Below, in pieces: positions 23,801-36,554 of a DNA stretch of 64,000 nt. The notes beneath the pieces are model-generated. The model made no database searches, was not told where the DNA came from, and saw nothing but the letters and a program-made list of their open reading frames with translations. The stretch comes from Eunapius fragilis (lineage: Eukaryota > Porifera > Demospongiae > Spongillida > Spongillidae), in assembly GCA_963681505.1 (NCBI GenBank), contig OY811993.1:2975387-3039386 (forward strand). The letters are read 5' to 3'. The position numbers and the translations under genes are program-made. Every line of letters starts with the position of its first letter. The stretch's first letter is position 1.

Positions 23801-26800
23801 TCTGAGACCACTGTCTCCGGGATGCCATGTCTGGCAAATATGGACTTCATGTGTAAAATAACACTGTCTATCTGCTGTAGTTGCTGAAAGCTTAGCAACT
23901 TCAATATATCTCGAGTAGTAGTCAACAACCAGAAGATATGATGATCCCTTCCATTCAAAAAGGTCTGTGCCAACTCTCTGCCATGGAAGATCGGGAAATG
24001 GTGTAGGAATGAGCGGCTCTGCCCTCTGAGTTCGTTCCTTACAACACACTGAACAGGACAGTACAAAATCTTCCAACTGTTTACTCATACCTGGCCACCA
24101 CACAGACTGCCGAGCCCTCTCTCTGCATTTCGTAACTCCCAGGTGCCCTTCAGGTAACTTGTGTAGAATGCCTGCTCGCAGAGTAGCTGGGATTACAAGT
24201 CGGCTTCCTCGCATTAGAAGATCTCCTTGAATAGTGAGCTCTCCAGAAACACACCAATAATGTTTAACAGGTCCTTTAAGTGTGTTCTTTGCAGGCCATC
24301 CATCTTTGCAATAGGCTTTAAGCTGTGTGCAAATAGGATCTCTTGTTTGGTGCTGTTGTATTTCCTCTAAACGTTTCTCACTAATTGGGAGGTTCTGCAT
24401 CACTATATTGACAAATGCATCAGTGACATCCTGCAATTCCTTGTCCATGGTCAAGGGCTGAGAAACTGGTGCGCGTGAGAGTGTATCGGCTGTAAATAAA
24501 CTCCTACCAGGTGAATGTATAATCACGTAGGTGTACCTCATGAGCCTCAGACGAAAGCGCAGAATCCTTGGTGGAAGGTCGTCCAAGCTTTTGCTTCCAA
24601 GAAGTGGTACTAAAGGTTTATGGTCAGTCTCTACGAGAAAGGGTATACCCAGCAAGTAGTCCTCAAAGCGCTCACATGCCCAGGTGACCGCAAGAGCCTC
24701 TTTTTCGATCTGTGCATACCGCTGTTCTGTCTCTGTCAGTGCTCTGGAAACAAATGCAACTGGTTTCCACTCTTCACTATGTTTCTGTAAAAGTACAGCA
24801 CCTAGGCCATATGAGGAGGCATCAGCTGAAATCATTGTGTCTAATGATGGACTGTACAAGGCTAACACTGGACTCTTACTAAGCTCCTTCTTCACTTGGT
24901 CAAAAGCATCTTTTTGTTTTTGCCCCCACACCCATTGCTTCTTCTTGCTCAGTAGGTCCCGCAGTGGCTTTGTCAGTTCTGCAAGTTTAGGTGAGAACTT
25001 GCTATGCTGGTTGACCATGCCCAGGAAACGTCGAATCTCACTAACATTGGTCGGCTCTGCCATGCAAGCAATGGCATTCACTTTCTCTGGATCTGGCTTA
25101 ATGCCATTCTGGTCAACTATTTGACCAAGAAACTTGACTGAGTTCTGTGAGAACACACATTTTTCATAGTTCAATGTAACCCTTGAATTCTGAATTCTTT
25201 CTAGGGTGTACTGCAAACGATTATCATGCTCACTTTGAGACCGTCCAAACACCAATATATCATCGATTAGGCACACAACTCCATCCAACCCCGCCAAAAT
25301 AGATGACATACGCTTCTGAAAATGCTCTGGAGCTGAAGTTATATCAAATGGCAGACGGTTAAAACAGAATCTGCCAAATGGTGAAATGAATGTTGTCAGT
25401 TTTGCTGACTCATGGTGCAAGCTCTATTTGCCAAAACCCTGAGTTGGCATCCAGCTTAGAGAACACCTTGGCACCCTCCAACTGTGCCAGTATTTGTTCA
25501 ACGCTACGAAGCAAGTGCCTTTCTCGACAAACACTCTCATTCAATTTAGTAAGATCTACACAAATACGAACCTGACCATTGCTCTTAGGAACTACTACTA
25601 AACCCGCACACCAATCAGTTGGCTCATCGACCTTACTAATCACCCCCATTGCTTCCATGCGCTCAAGTTCCTCTTTCACCTTTGGTAACAAAGGTATAGC
25701 TACCCTTCGTGGCACTGTCAGGGCAAATGGCTGTGCATTATCTTTTAGCTTGATGTGATACTGGCCCTGTAACTTCCCCAATCCTTGAAACAACTGAGGG
25801 AACAACTGAGTGAAATGGCTTTTTGCCTCCGCATCAATTACATCCACTTTCACCAAAAGACCCAATGCTTCAATTGCAGGACGACCTATCAATGGCATGT
25901 GCAGGTCTCGAACTACATACACTTCCTGCTTCACTTCTACTCCCCCATCTGTTCTTAAGGTTCCAATAAACTGACCAACAACATTCAGGCAATGTTGAGT
26001 TGGACCTCTCAATATCCTGGATGGCTTCACAAGTTGACCCTTAAAGTATCTTGTGTAATCCTGTGCAGGAATTACAGTAACATCAGCCCCTGTGTCTAGT
26101 TTAAATTCTATTAGCACTCCATTGAGAAAAAGGGAACTACACCATGTCTTACTACCTAACTTCTGTTGCCGGATCATTCCCACAAAGTAATCTCTCTTAA
26201 ATGTGCTAATTGCCAACACCTCTCCAGGTTTGGTCGTAGTCCTACAAACACTCTCAAAATGACCCTTTTTGGAACACTTGAAGCAGGTTGCATTACAAGC
26301 AGGGCATTGCTGACGTGAACTACATGAAGTTCTACCACACCAACTACATCTCCCCTTACCAGCACCTCCTCCACTATCTACTTGTGGCATATCCCTCCTA
26401 GCTTCCCTTCTAACCAGTGAGCTGCTTTGCCGTGCAATGCTATCAACCAGTGCTAGTCCCTCACCTTCCTTAGATCCTCTAACCACTTCTTGTTGTTGTT
26501 TGACCGTTTCTCGTTGCCTGGCAGTAGTTACCGCTTTATCCAACGTTAAATCTGGGTCCAACTGAAGTGTTTCTGACACCTTGCTGTCCAGCAGACCTAC
26601 AACTAGACGATCTCGAATCATTTCGTCGTGTAACGACCCATAACTGCAATGTTCTGCCAGACTATAAAGAGCTAACACGAAGGACTCAACCGATTCACCA
26701 TCTTGCTGGCTTCTCTTATTAAAGCGCGCCCTTTCAAATATTACATTTCGCCGCTTCACAAAGTGGTTCTCAAAATGCGTCTTAACCAGCTGATAGTCTT

Positions 26801-29800
26801 CGTATTCCTTTTTCGTCTCATCCAGTTTGAATGAGCGGAAAATGTCCTCTGCCGCATCTCCCATACAGTATAATAGAGCATTTACTTGGTTAGATTGAGG
26901 CTTGTCGGAGAGTCCAGATGTCTCTCGAAAGCGTTCGAATCTTCTAACCCATTTAGGCCATTCATCCGGCCGGCAAAAATTGAACTGTTCGGGTGGCGTA
27001 ACTTGAAAACTAGCCATCCCGCTTTACCGCTGCCACCATGTGTAATGTCTCCAAATAATAATCAATCAACCCCCGTCACGTGCCCACATTATTACACATA
27101 GCCCGATATATATAATACTGTTCAAGTGCTACTACTACAAGTACTATTATACAACATGCTCATTAACAGCTTACAATATTTTAGGTGCAACTTTCATACT
27201 ATTATAATTTTATTAGGGGTGATGCCTTACTATGCATACACAATGGATACATTTCATTACCAAAACTCTTTAAACCTCAGAAAAGCAACTGATGTGAAAG
27301 CAGCTTTCTATTTTATGAAACTTTATATGGAATCTAATACGATATTATTCCTAAATGTTCATAATTTGTAAACTTAGCAAAAGGATATCACAAAAAACGC
27401 CTCCAGCTATCATCAATGTAGCTCGCACTCATATGGCCAGTATGAATTCCATTAAATCAATGTGCCTTTGTTTTAAAAACTAGCCAGCTGGTGGACATGT
27501 TAGACGTTCTGACTTTCCAGTTTCAGAGCCCATAGTATGTCATAATACCACGTTTCACGGTACTTTGAAATTTGTCGCTATTTGAAATCACAAATATTAG
27601 GCAACGTTATGGTAGTTAAATGATGAGATAGTGATAATAAATTCATGTATGTGAGAATTTAATACACCTACACTAAGCTTCCCTGTCTCAGCTATTGCCA
27701 ATGCTCATCACCAATTTTTAAAGGCAAGTTCCATGATTTAAGTTAATTACGGCAGCCCTGCTATTGCAGACAATTATAGCAAGTCTTATTTAACACCAAT
27801 CTAACAAGCATAAAGCCACTCTCACCAAATGTTATGACAATTTGAGGCAATTTAATTCGGTATGCATTTTCCAATTGGGCTCAGCCCAGAAGTGGAGAGA
27901 GATACCATTGATTCTAACCCTTCTATTTATAGCCATTAGCTGGTGGCAGTGGAGTACCAGAACTTATGTGTTATTTGAATGGCGTTAAGGTAAAATGGTG
28001 GTGTCTGTGGTGTAATCATAATTGAAACAGTTTTATTTCTGTCAGATTCCTCGTATCATTCAGATTCAACCAGTGTTGGCTAAAGGGTTTGGCCTGGTGT
28101 TCAGTACAGCTGCTGGTATGATGTATATACAAGTGTTACCAATATTCTGCATCAAAATTTATTTTGGGCTGTGGGAAGCAGTTTAAGATTGGAATGGAAG
28201 TTGGAAGATTGTCTTTTGGAAAAAGGCCTAGCCTTTGAACAGAAGAGTTTTTGGTAGGGGGGGGGGGGGGGGGGGGGGCAATTATAAATGGGTTATGAGA
28301 AGTGTAATAGGAGACAGCAAGTGTGAGATGGAAAAGAATGGGAAGAGAGGAAGAGAGAACTGGAAAATGCAGGATTACATAGTTATTCTGCTGATGGCAA
28401 TGGTGCTGATAATTTTCCTTCAGGCTTCTTTGTAGGACCCGAGGGTCCATTACTGTACATGGGAGCTGTCATTGGATCAGGCGTATCTCAGGTTAGATGA
28501 TGGTTTGCTTTACATTGTATTATGTACCTTGAAGGGCTTCCTTCTGTGGCATATATTCTCAAGGTCTATTCTATGTTTTGTTAAATGCCATAAGATAAAT
28601 TCTCATGACCCTATCCATATCATGGACATATATGCAACCACGTGCTGTAGGTAGACACAAGGATATATGAGTTATTCCATTTACAGGGCATGTACATAGT
28701 CAGTAAGATCAATTCTTACTTTGTGTATGTGTGTTGTTATCAAGGAATTTCAGGTTAAAAGGTGTACTTTAAATTGAATTACTTCTGCTTCTAAAGCTTC
28801 AAAGTTTTCTGCCATTTTTGGTCAAACACCCTATCCCCTATCCCTACTTCCGATCTGACCGGTGAGTGGAGGATGGTGAGTAATACATTTGATAAGAATA
28901 ATATGCCTTCAACCTCCAGTGAGAAGAGGGACTTTGTATCCAGTGGGGCTGCAGCTGGTGTAGCTGGTGAGTTGGCAGATTGTTAAAGGGACAATAGGAA
29001 AGTCAAGATTCATGTTGAAAGAAAATGTATTTCTTGCATTTGCAGCTGCCTTTGGTGCTCCAATTGGAGGGACTCTCTTCAGTTTGGAGGAAGGGTCCTC
29101 ATTCTGGAACCAGAGTTTAACCTGGAGGACGGTATAATGACATGCTTCTATTCATGCATACTTGGTTCACTTGTGTATATCATATCTACATTTTCAACTG
29201 CTTGGGATCCACTTCTTCCAGTTATTCTGTTCACTCTGTGCTACATTCACCTTTAACTTTGGCACATCAATATACAAAAACATACCTGGTCAACTTGGGC
29301 AGTCTGGTCTTGTGAATTTTGGTACTGATGTAGCCGTAAGTGGCAGCAGTGTTACAAATGGGGCCATTGCATTATTATGGTACTTCATATGCTGTAGGTG
29401 CAATTAAATGAGAAATGGAAGGCACAACACCTGATAATATTCATTGTGATGGGAGTGATCGGTGGAATGATGGGAGCACTGTTCAATAGTCTAAACACCC
29501 ACATTGCAAATTACCGTTTAAAGTTTCTAGCAAAAAAGAAGCACTACAAATGGTGGAGGTAAGCACAAAACAGCTTGTTCTGTTGATGAAAATGAGGAAA
29601 AACAAATTTGTCTGCTTTCTCTAAACCATGGGAAAATCCTTCGCATCTTTGGAAGATTGACAGCATTTCATAGCTTAGTATAGCACTGAGGATATGTGCA
29701 ATGTCAATTTCTAAATGTCTGAAGCAACTGACCTACCCAAAACACAGGACACTGACAACATTAGAGGGTGTAGCATGAAATCCTCCACTACTTCAGCAGC

Positions 29801-32800
29801 TCCTCAACTCTTATGTCATATGTAGTTACTATATGTTACAATCTTTACATCTTTGGTTGAAGTTGCATTTAAACAGCCAGAGAGGTGTGAATAGTCAAAC
29901 TTCAGTGGTAGTAACCAAATACGCTTTATATGTATACAGATACATTAGTGGTTATGTAATACGTACACTGTGTGCTTTCAGCCCATAGTCACAACTGAAG
30001 TGTCTTTAAAAGTACTAGGCTGTCACTGGCCTCATACACAAGTCAGGGTATTTCTTACAGTGCATGGTTCAATTTTTGCTGCATTTGCTTCCAGAGCGAT
30101 AGAAGCAATGATAATAATTGCAACCACAACATTAGTGGCCTACATCTGCTGCATGTTTGCAAGCACATGTGTGCCTCGTGTGCTGGAAAGTGATATACCG
30201 GTCAGTCAGCTGTTTCATTGCTGTGTCTGTACTCTTCAATTGATTCCCTGCTCATTTTTTCACAGACTGACTATGAAAACGAAACATTAAAGTACTTCTG
30301 TCCTGAAACAAATGATGTAAAATCTATACACTATCACAATGACTTTGCAACTCTAATACTCAATCGCGGGGAATTATCTATCACGCAGATATTCCATTTA
30401 TCAAGTGAGATGAATTCATTTTAAGGCAGCATGCACATGATTGCAATGCCATTATCAACAGATGCGTACTCTGCTACAACTCTTGGCACTGCCCTGGTAG
30501 TCTACTTTCTGATAGCATGTTGGACACTAGGAGTTGCTGTTCCGAGTGGACTGTTTGTACCATGTATCCTCATTGGAGCCATGTATGGACACTTATTTCC
30601 AACTTTGCTTCGGTATGTGGATTTTTAAAAAAGAAAAGTGTTGGCTCGTTTGTAGTAGTGCATCTGTTACAATGTTATATCATTTATTTTTGTATGTTGG
30701 AGTTGATTGCATTGTATGCAGTGTACATAGCACTTATCTCCATTCCATATTCCATATTCATCTAAAAATGGCCACAGGGAGTTCTATGTACCTAAACTAA
30801 GCGAGTTTGTGCTCCAGGTCTACCCTGGAACCTATGCCATAATTGGAGCTGCTGCCTTTATGGGAGGTGTGATGAGGATGACCATCAGTTTGACTGTCAT
30901 CCTGATAGAGACTACCCAGCAGATATCCTACGGACTGCCTATCATGATCACACTCATGGTAAACTCATATTTAACATTTCTTATGCTCAATTCAATCAAA
31001 ACAAGACTCACTTCTTGTAACAATGGTTATTCTGAGGGCTTTCACATATTCTGACAGCTTTGGTGCATTACAGTGTACATGTGTCAAATATCATAGTGGT
31101 CCCAACAATTGTGGTATTCAAAATACGGATTAATTATATATAATTAGCTGGTGCATCATTAATAGTTCACCTTCATTGTCAATAATGAAAGTCATAGTTT
31201 GTGATTAGATGTCAAGGGTTTAAAAATTACATTTAAAATCCATTTCAGAAAGTAGCTCTATAATGCCTACAGTCATTATTGCATACTGTGAGATACAACA
31301 ATTGATTTTGCAGGTAGCAAAATGGGTTGGTGACCTATTCAATGATGGTGTATACCACACAAACATTCATTTGAAGAAAATTCCGTTCTTAGATGAGAAA
31401 CCTCCAGATCAGCTAGACAGGTCAGACCAGTGTGAATAACCACAGCCCTTGCTTACATACCTTTGCCCTGTGCATTCACAGTTTATTGGCACAGGATGTT
31501 ATGAGTGAAAATGTCAGTTTCTTGTACCCCATCACACGGGTTGGATCTCTGTACCATCTACTGCGCTCCACGACGCACAGTGCCTTCCCTGTGGTCACTC
31601 CCCTCACCTCACAGGGAAAGCCACTTCAGAATGTATCAAGCATGCATGTGCCAGCCTTGTATAGGGATGATTTTACACTATCTGGGCCTTATGGTGCAAC
31701 CAACGCTAAAGTGTCCCCTGTAGATGAAGCCATTTCACCAAAACAGCCTGGTCGATACAAGAGGACAACATTTACAAATCCTCCAGCAGTATCTAATAAT
31801 AAGCGTTCAATTAAGAAGCGCAATGAAGCAGTGGATGCTTGTTCTGCCCAACTCAATGATGGAGATGGCTTAGAATACAACTATTCAATTCCAGCTACTA
31901 CAGCACTCATGTCAGAGGAATTTCATACACAATCAATGAAAGATAGTGAACCACTCGTTCTTCATGGTATGATACTTCGCACACAACTGATTCAATTACT
32001 CAAGAATAAGGTTTTCTTCAGTGACAGCGAACAGGTATTGCTTGGCTTTTTTGAGACCTTACTGCTTATAATGAAGCATAGAGAATATTATCCCTGAATG
32101 AAACCATTCCAGACTTGGGATGATAAAAATGGATATAATAATATTATAAGACTTTTTGGAATGTTATTAATGTTTGATATCATTTTGTTCATGGCTCCAT
32201 TTCATCCATTTACTCTTTTAACCATCAGCCTGAGAGCCAACCTGAGCTTAGCCATGAACAAATGATGGATGGATACCCACGATTTAGCTCCCTAGATGAT
32301 ATTGGCAAATTATCTACTGGCGATGAGAATAAGCTAATGGTAATGTTAATCAAATGTTTGTGCCATGTGGGGTTTTATTAATTTTAAATTGCTTTTTAAT
32401 TTTATTACCTTTTGTATCAATGATAATAAGATTTTATTACACTGACAAAGGCTAATAAAATCACATGAAACATCTGGTTAAAATGTTCAGAGTTAAAAGA
32501 ATAAACGGGGAGTGAGAAAAAACAGTATTTTCCATATTTTACAACCAACTGAGAGAAGAAATTAAATCTGCTGAAATAACATGTAGCATGAAAAGAAGTG
32601 TGATATCTAAACTAATATAGTAGAGTCCCTGATGAAATGAATACAATTGTGACAAAGTGGTGCAGGCCATCAGAATGTGTAGAGAAATGGCGGCTAGTAA
32701 CACCCTAGCTGTTGCGTAAGTGTGTAGGCAGTTATATATGCATAATATCTATATACAAGTACATCTGCATTATATTAGGGTTACACCGTTGTATTGCATT

Positions 32801-35539
32801 AGTACAGTGACCTGAAGTAATAACCATTTATCAGAGACCTACCTAAGACTACATTGCACTAATGCCAGAGCTTTGGTATTGTGCTCAGGCCCTTATGCAC
32901 TCTGAGGGCAGAGGTTAGCTTTGCTTGAATGCATGCTTGTTTTTTTCAATTAGTAAATTAAATAAATACATGTAACAGATTTCTTGTAATTATTGTCTTG
33001 TGAAGAGCTTTTTAGTGCAAGAAACATACTAAAACTTCAGTGCACTTGGAACACATTTAGCACTGATAGAAACTGGGGGTCAATTGTGTGCATGGTGAGA
33101 GTGTCATCTTATGAATGCCTAGCATTATTGGAGGCTGCTGGCAACAATATCCACCATTAGACATCCATTGGTGTTTCTTATCACATTGTTTCAAAACATA
33201 TTACGAGTACAGAAACATTTGAAGCATTTGAGCTTTTCTGCATGCATTATAATGGTCAAGACTCACATCTGCTCTCCTTTGATTTAGGATATGACTCTCT
33301 ACATGAACCCTGGACCCTACACCATATCAAACCAAGCTTCCCTTCCACAAGTGTTCACTCTCTTCCGTACAATGGGGCTTCGTCACCTGCCTGTATTAAA
33401 AGCCTCTGGAGTGGTGAGTCATATTATTCATGTTTCATACTCCTTGCAGGCAGTGAAGAGACAATTAAGTCCTTTATTAAAATGGAAACAGTCAACTGAT
33501 ATCATAATATCCATTTTTAAAAACAATTCATTGTATCGGCTTAATAAATAATCGCTTCTGCACACTCTTATGGGAGTTAGCACAAAATAATTACAGAAAT
33601 CTCATTATTATATACAGAAACTCACACAAGATAAATTCACTTTGGAACAATACTTGAAGTTTACATGTTGTCTAGGTGATCAATGTGCAACTGGAACGGA
33701 TACATTAATTGTATTTCTGAAATTATTAAGCAGTTCACTAATACACACTGGGGACACAGTCTGCATGCTTTGTAAGTGATTTAGTGCAACTCCAGGCGGT
33801 AACATTTGCCCATACCAAGTGCTACTCATTTATGATAGAATATATGTAAAAATCTATGGCTGTGTGTTATTACCTACTTACAAGTCTGGCTCCTATTGCA
33901 AATCTGCACATGCATGCAAAATATGCATGCATACATGACTGACCTGTTATACTAGTACTAAATGTATTAAAACATAGAAAGATGTGAGAATTTTCAATGA
34001 AAGTCCATCTGTTTTAGCTAGTCTCATTTTTTATAATGACTCCCACCAGATGAAGGCAAAATAGAACTATTGCCATGAACATTTCCATCAACTGTACTTT
34101 TGATATTAAAATGTGTATTGTTTTTATAACTATTACTCCGAATCTTAAAATACATTTATCAGGAGAAAAAATAATGCACAATGCAACATAACTATGTTAT
34201 TTGACATTGATATATCATCAATGCAGGGAATCACACATGTGAAAGATGAATTGTTTTAAGTTACAATCCTTTATTATTTGGGGTGCATGTAACCCTGTGG
34301 ATATTATATTATATAAGAATATGGGACAGTTCACGAAAAAATTGCGCCTCGTTTATATATAAAAGTTATCAAAATGCCTTAAGTTTGAAACTACAACTTC
34401 CATATACCGTATTTTCTATTAACCTCCTGTTTTCAGCACTTCATACTACACCATTTCTCTAAGCTAAATGGGATTTTTATATCTTAGACCAGCTCCATGT
34501 TGCCATTACAAGGTCCAATACCCAATGTGATTCAAAACTGCTGCCATATCTTCTGGTTGAAGCATTCAAATCGCCTCAAATTGGGTATGTATGTAGAAGG
34601 GTCCTGTCACTATTAATTTGTTCTGTTTGTTAACTTTTACCTCATCCGTTATGAAAACACTGCTGTGCAAAGTTAATGTACAGTTTCCTGGTTGTTTTGC
34701 ATCAATGATTTTGGCAATGCTTCCAATAAAATGTATGTGGGGAAATTATAATTGTTCATTGACTTTGCCCAACAGTATCTCCATAATGATAAATTAATGA
34801 ACAGAAAAAGACCCCTCTACATACTCATCGAATTTGAAGCGATTTGAACACTCCTACTGGAAGAAGTGACGGTTTTGAAACCTTGTAACGTCAATGTGGA
34901 GCTTGTCTTGGAAATAGAACTTCTCATAGCAAAAGTTTGTAGTATAAAGTGATGGCAATAGGAGATCAATAGCACTTACCAACATAGTGCTGTGATTCAA
35001 GCATAAGGCATGAACTACTGCCCCATATAGGTTAGTGTCCAGCAAAATCGACCTCTGGAGTTAATTTTATCACTATAAAAATTTTATGTTACATAAATCA
35101 GTATATTGTCGCAATGCCTTTCTTTGAAATCCGTATACTTGTTCCCAAAACATTGTTCTCCACGCAAACCGATTTCAGTGCTGTATATCTTTTCTTAGTA
35201 CAAAGTTCACTAACCCATGCATCCGGTTAGAATTCCATGTAACTTGATGGTTTTGTTAGAGCAAATGGTGTGGGAACACGTGTATGAGATTTGAACGGAA
35301 AGCATTATACGGTTGTGGAAAATATATGGATTTACACATATAAGTAATAAAATTATAATCCCTGGTCACTCTCCTGTATACAGATAGTACCCACCACTGC
35401 ATTCTCTGTACATGTGTCCATACCCTTCCAGCTTGTAGGAGTGATCACCCGACATGACTTGGCTCACCACAAGCTTCAGGAAATTTTGGATGAGAAGAAC
35501 CATCATGAAAGTACTCGACTGCTTTATCGCCACATTTAA
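20848..35539 (+). CDS. CLCN6: ClC-6-like chloride/proton exchanger, 21 exons
   Basis: An intracellular-type ClC antiporter (ClC-6/7 branch), expected in endosomal/lysosomal membranes. Exons: 20848-20955, 21378-21443, 21611-21743, 21931-22037, 27933-27989, 28046-28115, 28424-28491, 28797-28861, 28920-28966, 29046-29131, 29222-29335, 29398-29558, 30095-30200, 30266-30404, 30462-30612, 30778-30958, 31314-31420, 31482-32034, 32229-32339, 33288-33413 and 35432-35539. They sum to 887 codons with every phase compatible. The ATG at 20848 is the only in-frame start seen. Marks: GGSGVPE (142-148), GPEGP with gating Glu about 187, [40 protein letters not shown] with proton Glu about 256, SGLFVP (471-476), then two CBS regions split by a long Ser/Lys linker. 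FRSDR and SSFWNQ point to ClC-6. The residue before the gating Glu is Pro rather than the usual Lys/Arg. Confidence 0.92.
22940..23030 (-). repeat. 3' LTR of the Ty3/gypsy element (91 bp)
   Basis: In plus orientation begins TGTGTAATGTCTCCAAAT and ends GTGCTACTACTACA. It lacks the 10-bp CGTGCCCACA segment present in the other LTR. The polypurine tract is at 23031-23041 (minus strand AGAAAGGGAGG). Confidence 0.93.
23143..25420 (-). pseudogene. Pol region: RT remainder, RNase H and integrase, frameshifted
   Basis: From 25420 the frame carries the reverse transcriptase palm (catalytic block [10 protein letters not shown], here Leu-Ile-Asp-Asp), RNase H ([16 protein letters not shown]) and the integrase zinc finger (H, H then CSVCC) up to the first catalytic Asp (VGTDLFEW). 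Near 23880 the frame is lost; the rest of the integrase, with VVSDNG and NGEAERAV holding the second Asp and the Glu, continues in another frame to 23143, followed by a short chromodomain-free tail. Each break looks like a small indel. All catalytic residues are otherwise present, so loss of function appears recent. The order PR-RT-RH-IN is that of Ty3/gypsy. Confidence 0.9.
25410..27017 (-). CDS. Gag, protease and N-terminal RT of the Ty3/gypsy element
   Basis: A 535-codon frame starting with ATG 22 bp after the 5' LTR. It holds a retrotransposon gag domain (about residues 1-190), Cys-rich segments with one canonical CCHC knuckle ([14 protein letters not shown], about 245-260), an aspartic protease ([12 protein letters not shown], about 300-312) and the fingers of the reverse transcriptase ([33 protein letters not shown]). 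It ends prematurely where the RT should continue; the continuation is in another frame. Gag and pol appear fused in one frame in this family. Confidence 0.9.
   Translation of the reverse strand: MASFQVTPPEQFNFCRPDEWPKWVRRFERFRETSGLSDKPQSNQVNALLYCMGDAAEDIFRSFKLDETKKEYEDYQLVKTHFENHFVKRRNVIFERARFNKRSQQDGESVESFVLALYSLAEHCSYGSLHDEMIRDRLVVGLLDSKVSETLQLDPDLTLDKAVTTARQRETVKQQQEVVRGSKEGEGLALVDSIARQSSSLVRREARRDMPQVDSGGGAGKGRCSWCGRTSCSSRQQCPACNATCFKCSKKGHFESVCRTTTKPGEVLAISTFKRDYFVGMIRQQKLGSKTWCSSLFLNGVLIEFKLDTGADVTVIPAQDYTRYFKGQLVKPSRILRGPTQHCLNVVGQFIGTLRTDGGVEVKQEVYVVRDLHMPLIGRPAIEALGLLVKVDVIDAEAKSHFTQLFPQLFQGLGKLQGQYHIKLKDNAQPFALTVPRRVAIPLLPKVKEELERMEAMGVISKVDEPTDWCAGLVVVPKSNGQVRICVDLTKLNESVCRERHLLRSVEQILAQLEGAKVFSKLDANSGFWQIELAP
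27018..27038 (-). promoter_or_regulatory. Primer-binding site of the Ty3/gypsy element
   Basis: Reading on the minus strand, TGGTGGCAGCGG follows the LTR directly. It is similar in form to PBS sequences complementary to the 3' end of a tRNA; I do not assign the tRNA. Confidence 0.6.
27039..27139 (-). repeat. 5' LTR of the Ty3/gypsy element (101 bp)
   Basis: Plus orientation TGTGTAATGTCTCC...CTACTACTACA. It matches the 3' LTR except for a 10-bp extra segment and a few substitutions. LTRs of about 100 bp are short for the superfamily. Confidence 0.93.
28257..28278. repeat. Poly-G run, 22 nt, in a ClC intron
   Basis: An uninterrupted G22 lies inside intron 6 of the ClC gene, between exons at 28046-28115 and 28424-28491. 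Confidence 0.95.
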
Positions 35540-36440
35540 ATGTTATAGATGTTATATCTACAATGATTGTTTACTGAGACTTGTTTTTGATTGTGTGCTT
35601 GTTAAGTAATTATTTCTTTAATTGTAACTATTTTGTATTACAATGTGCAAGTAATAGTACTTTTGTAATATCTACGATAGTTCATGGTTAACCATATGTA
35701 CATCACAAAAATTCTCCATGCATAAACGTTTATACGATTATGCGATATAAGATTTCAAGGCAAAGATGTGTTTATTTTTTCAATTTTACTTTTTTGCTCA
35801 TAATTTCAGCCCTTTTGAATGAGCCTTCCTATTCTGATTATCATATTGCGTCATGTGTTTTCTTTATACATCTCCGTATTAAGATAAAGAGCCATCTACC
35901 GATAATTAGACATTGAAGGTGAGATGTACATTACGATTGTATGTGAGGCGTAAAGCTATGTTCTCCTACTCCTCCACCCCAAGTCCTTCTTGTGCTGCAT
36001 CTGATCCCTATTTATACCTGTTACAAAAATAAGTTTCTATTGCAATGCATGCTGTTAAAATAGATCAAACAACAAAAATAATGTCATTGCTAGGGAGTGA
36101 CATATTTATAACCATAGCAATTTATTTATAACCATAGCATTTTTTTGCTATCTACCTTGAACAGCTGTATATAACCAGGCAGGCTAGGGTGCCACAATAT
36201 TAAGCTGTCCAGTTACAGGAATGAGATTCTTACATTATAGCAGTGAATATTTTTTCCATAAATAAATAGTTTTCCCATCTCAAAATCCAGGAGTGAGGGG
36301 GAAAGTGAGTGAGAGAGGGAGGGAAAAGAGAGACTCCATTCCATTGAGACTCCATTCCATTGTTAGGTCTCCAAAAATGGTTCACAACACAAAAATCTGA
36401 GTGGCAGTTGGTCTCCATCTACATGGGAATAGATTTGTGC
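35198..36440 (+). repeat. Segmental duplication, original copy (ClC 3' end)
   Basis: Includes the end of ClC intron 20, the last exon and about 900 bp of 3' flank. It recurs at 44908-47660 with a few percent divergence and two large insertions in the second copy. It is the original because it is joined to the complete gene. The 3' flank from 35540 to 36440 has no gene. Confidence 0.9.
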
Positions 36441-36554
36441 TAATGGACGGATTTGGACCTGTTCTCTAGTCTGTGATCTCAGGAAAAGTCCGGAGGCCAG
36501 TTTCTGTAATGGCAAAAGTAGAAAATTTAACCAGTTAGTACAACAGTGCATGGG

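Larger units (their letters stand above)
22940..27139 (-). mobile_element. Ty3/gypsy LTR retrotransposon in ClC intron 4, antisense
   Basis: A 4.2-kb element with LTRs of 91 bp (22940-23030) and 101 bp (27039-27139), starting TG and ending CA in element orientation. A purine-rich tract sits flush against the 3' LTR and a TGGTGGCAGCGG primer-binding site follows the 5' LTR. The LTRs differ by a 10-bp indel and a few substitutions, so the insertion is fairly young. Flanking pentamers are AATAC and AGTAC, an imperfect target duplication. The coding part is broken in two places (about 25410-25420 and about 23880). It lies wholly inside intron 4 of the ClC gene on the opposite strand. Confidence 0.95.

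Noticed and set aside
24684..25575. Plus-strand frames inside the gypsy element
   Set aside because: Antisense shadows of the pol gene.
30405..30461. An ultrashort 21-nt intron or an in-frame stop in the ClC gene at 30405-30425
   Set aside because: A normal 57-nt GT-AG intron (30405-30461, acceptor ATTATCAACAG) keeps the phase and restores the expected spacing of the ClC family, so no anomaly is needed.
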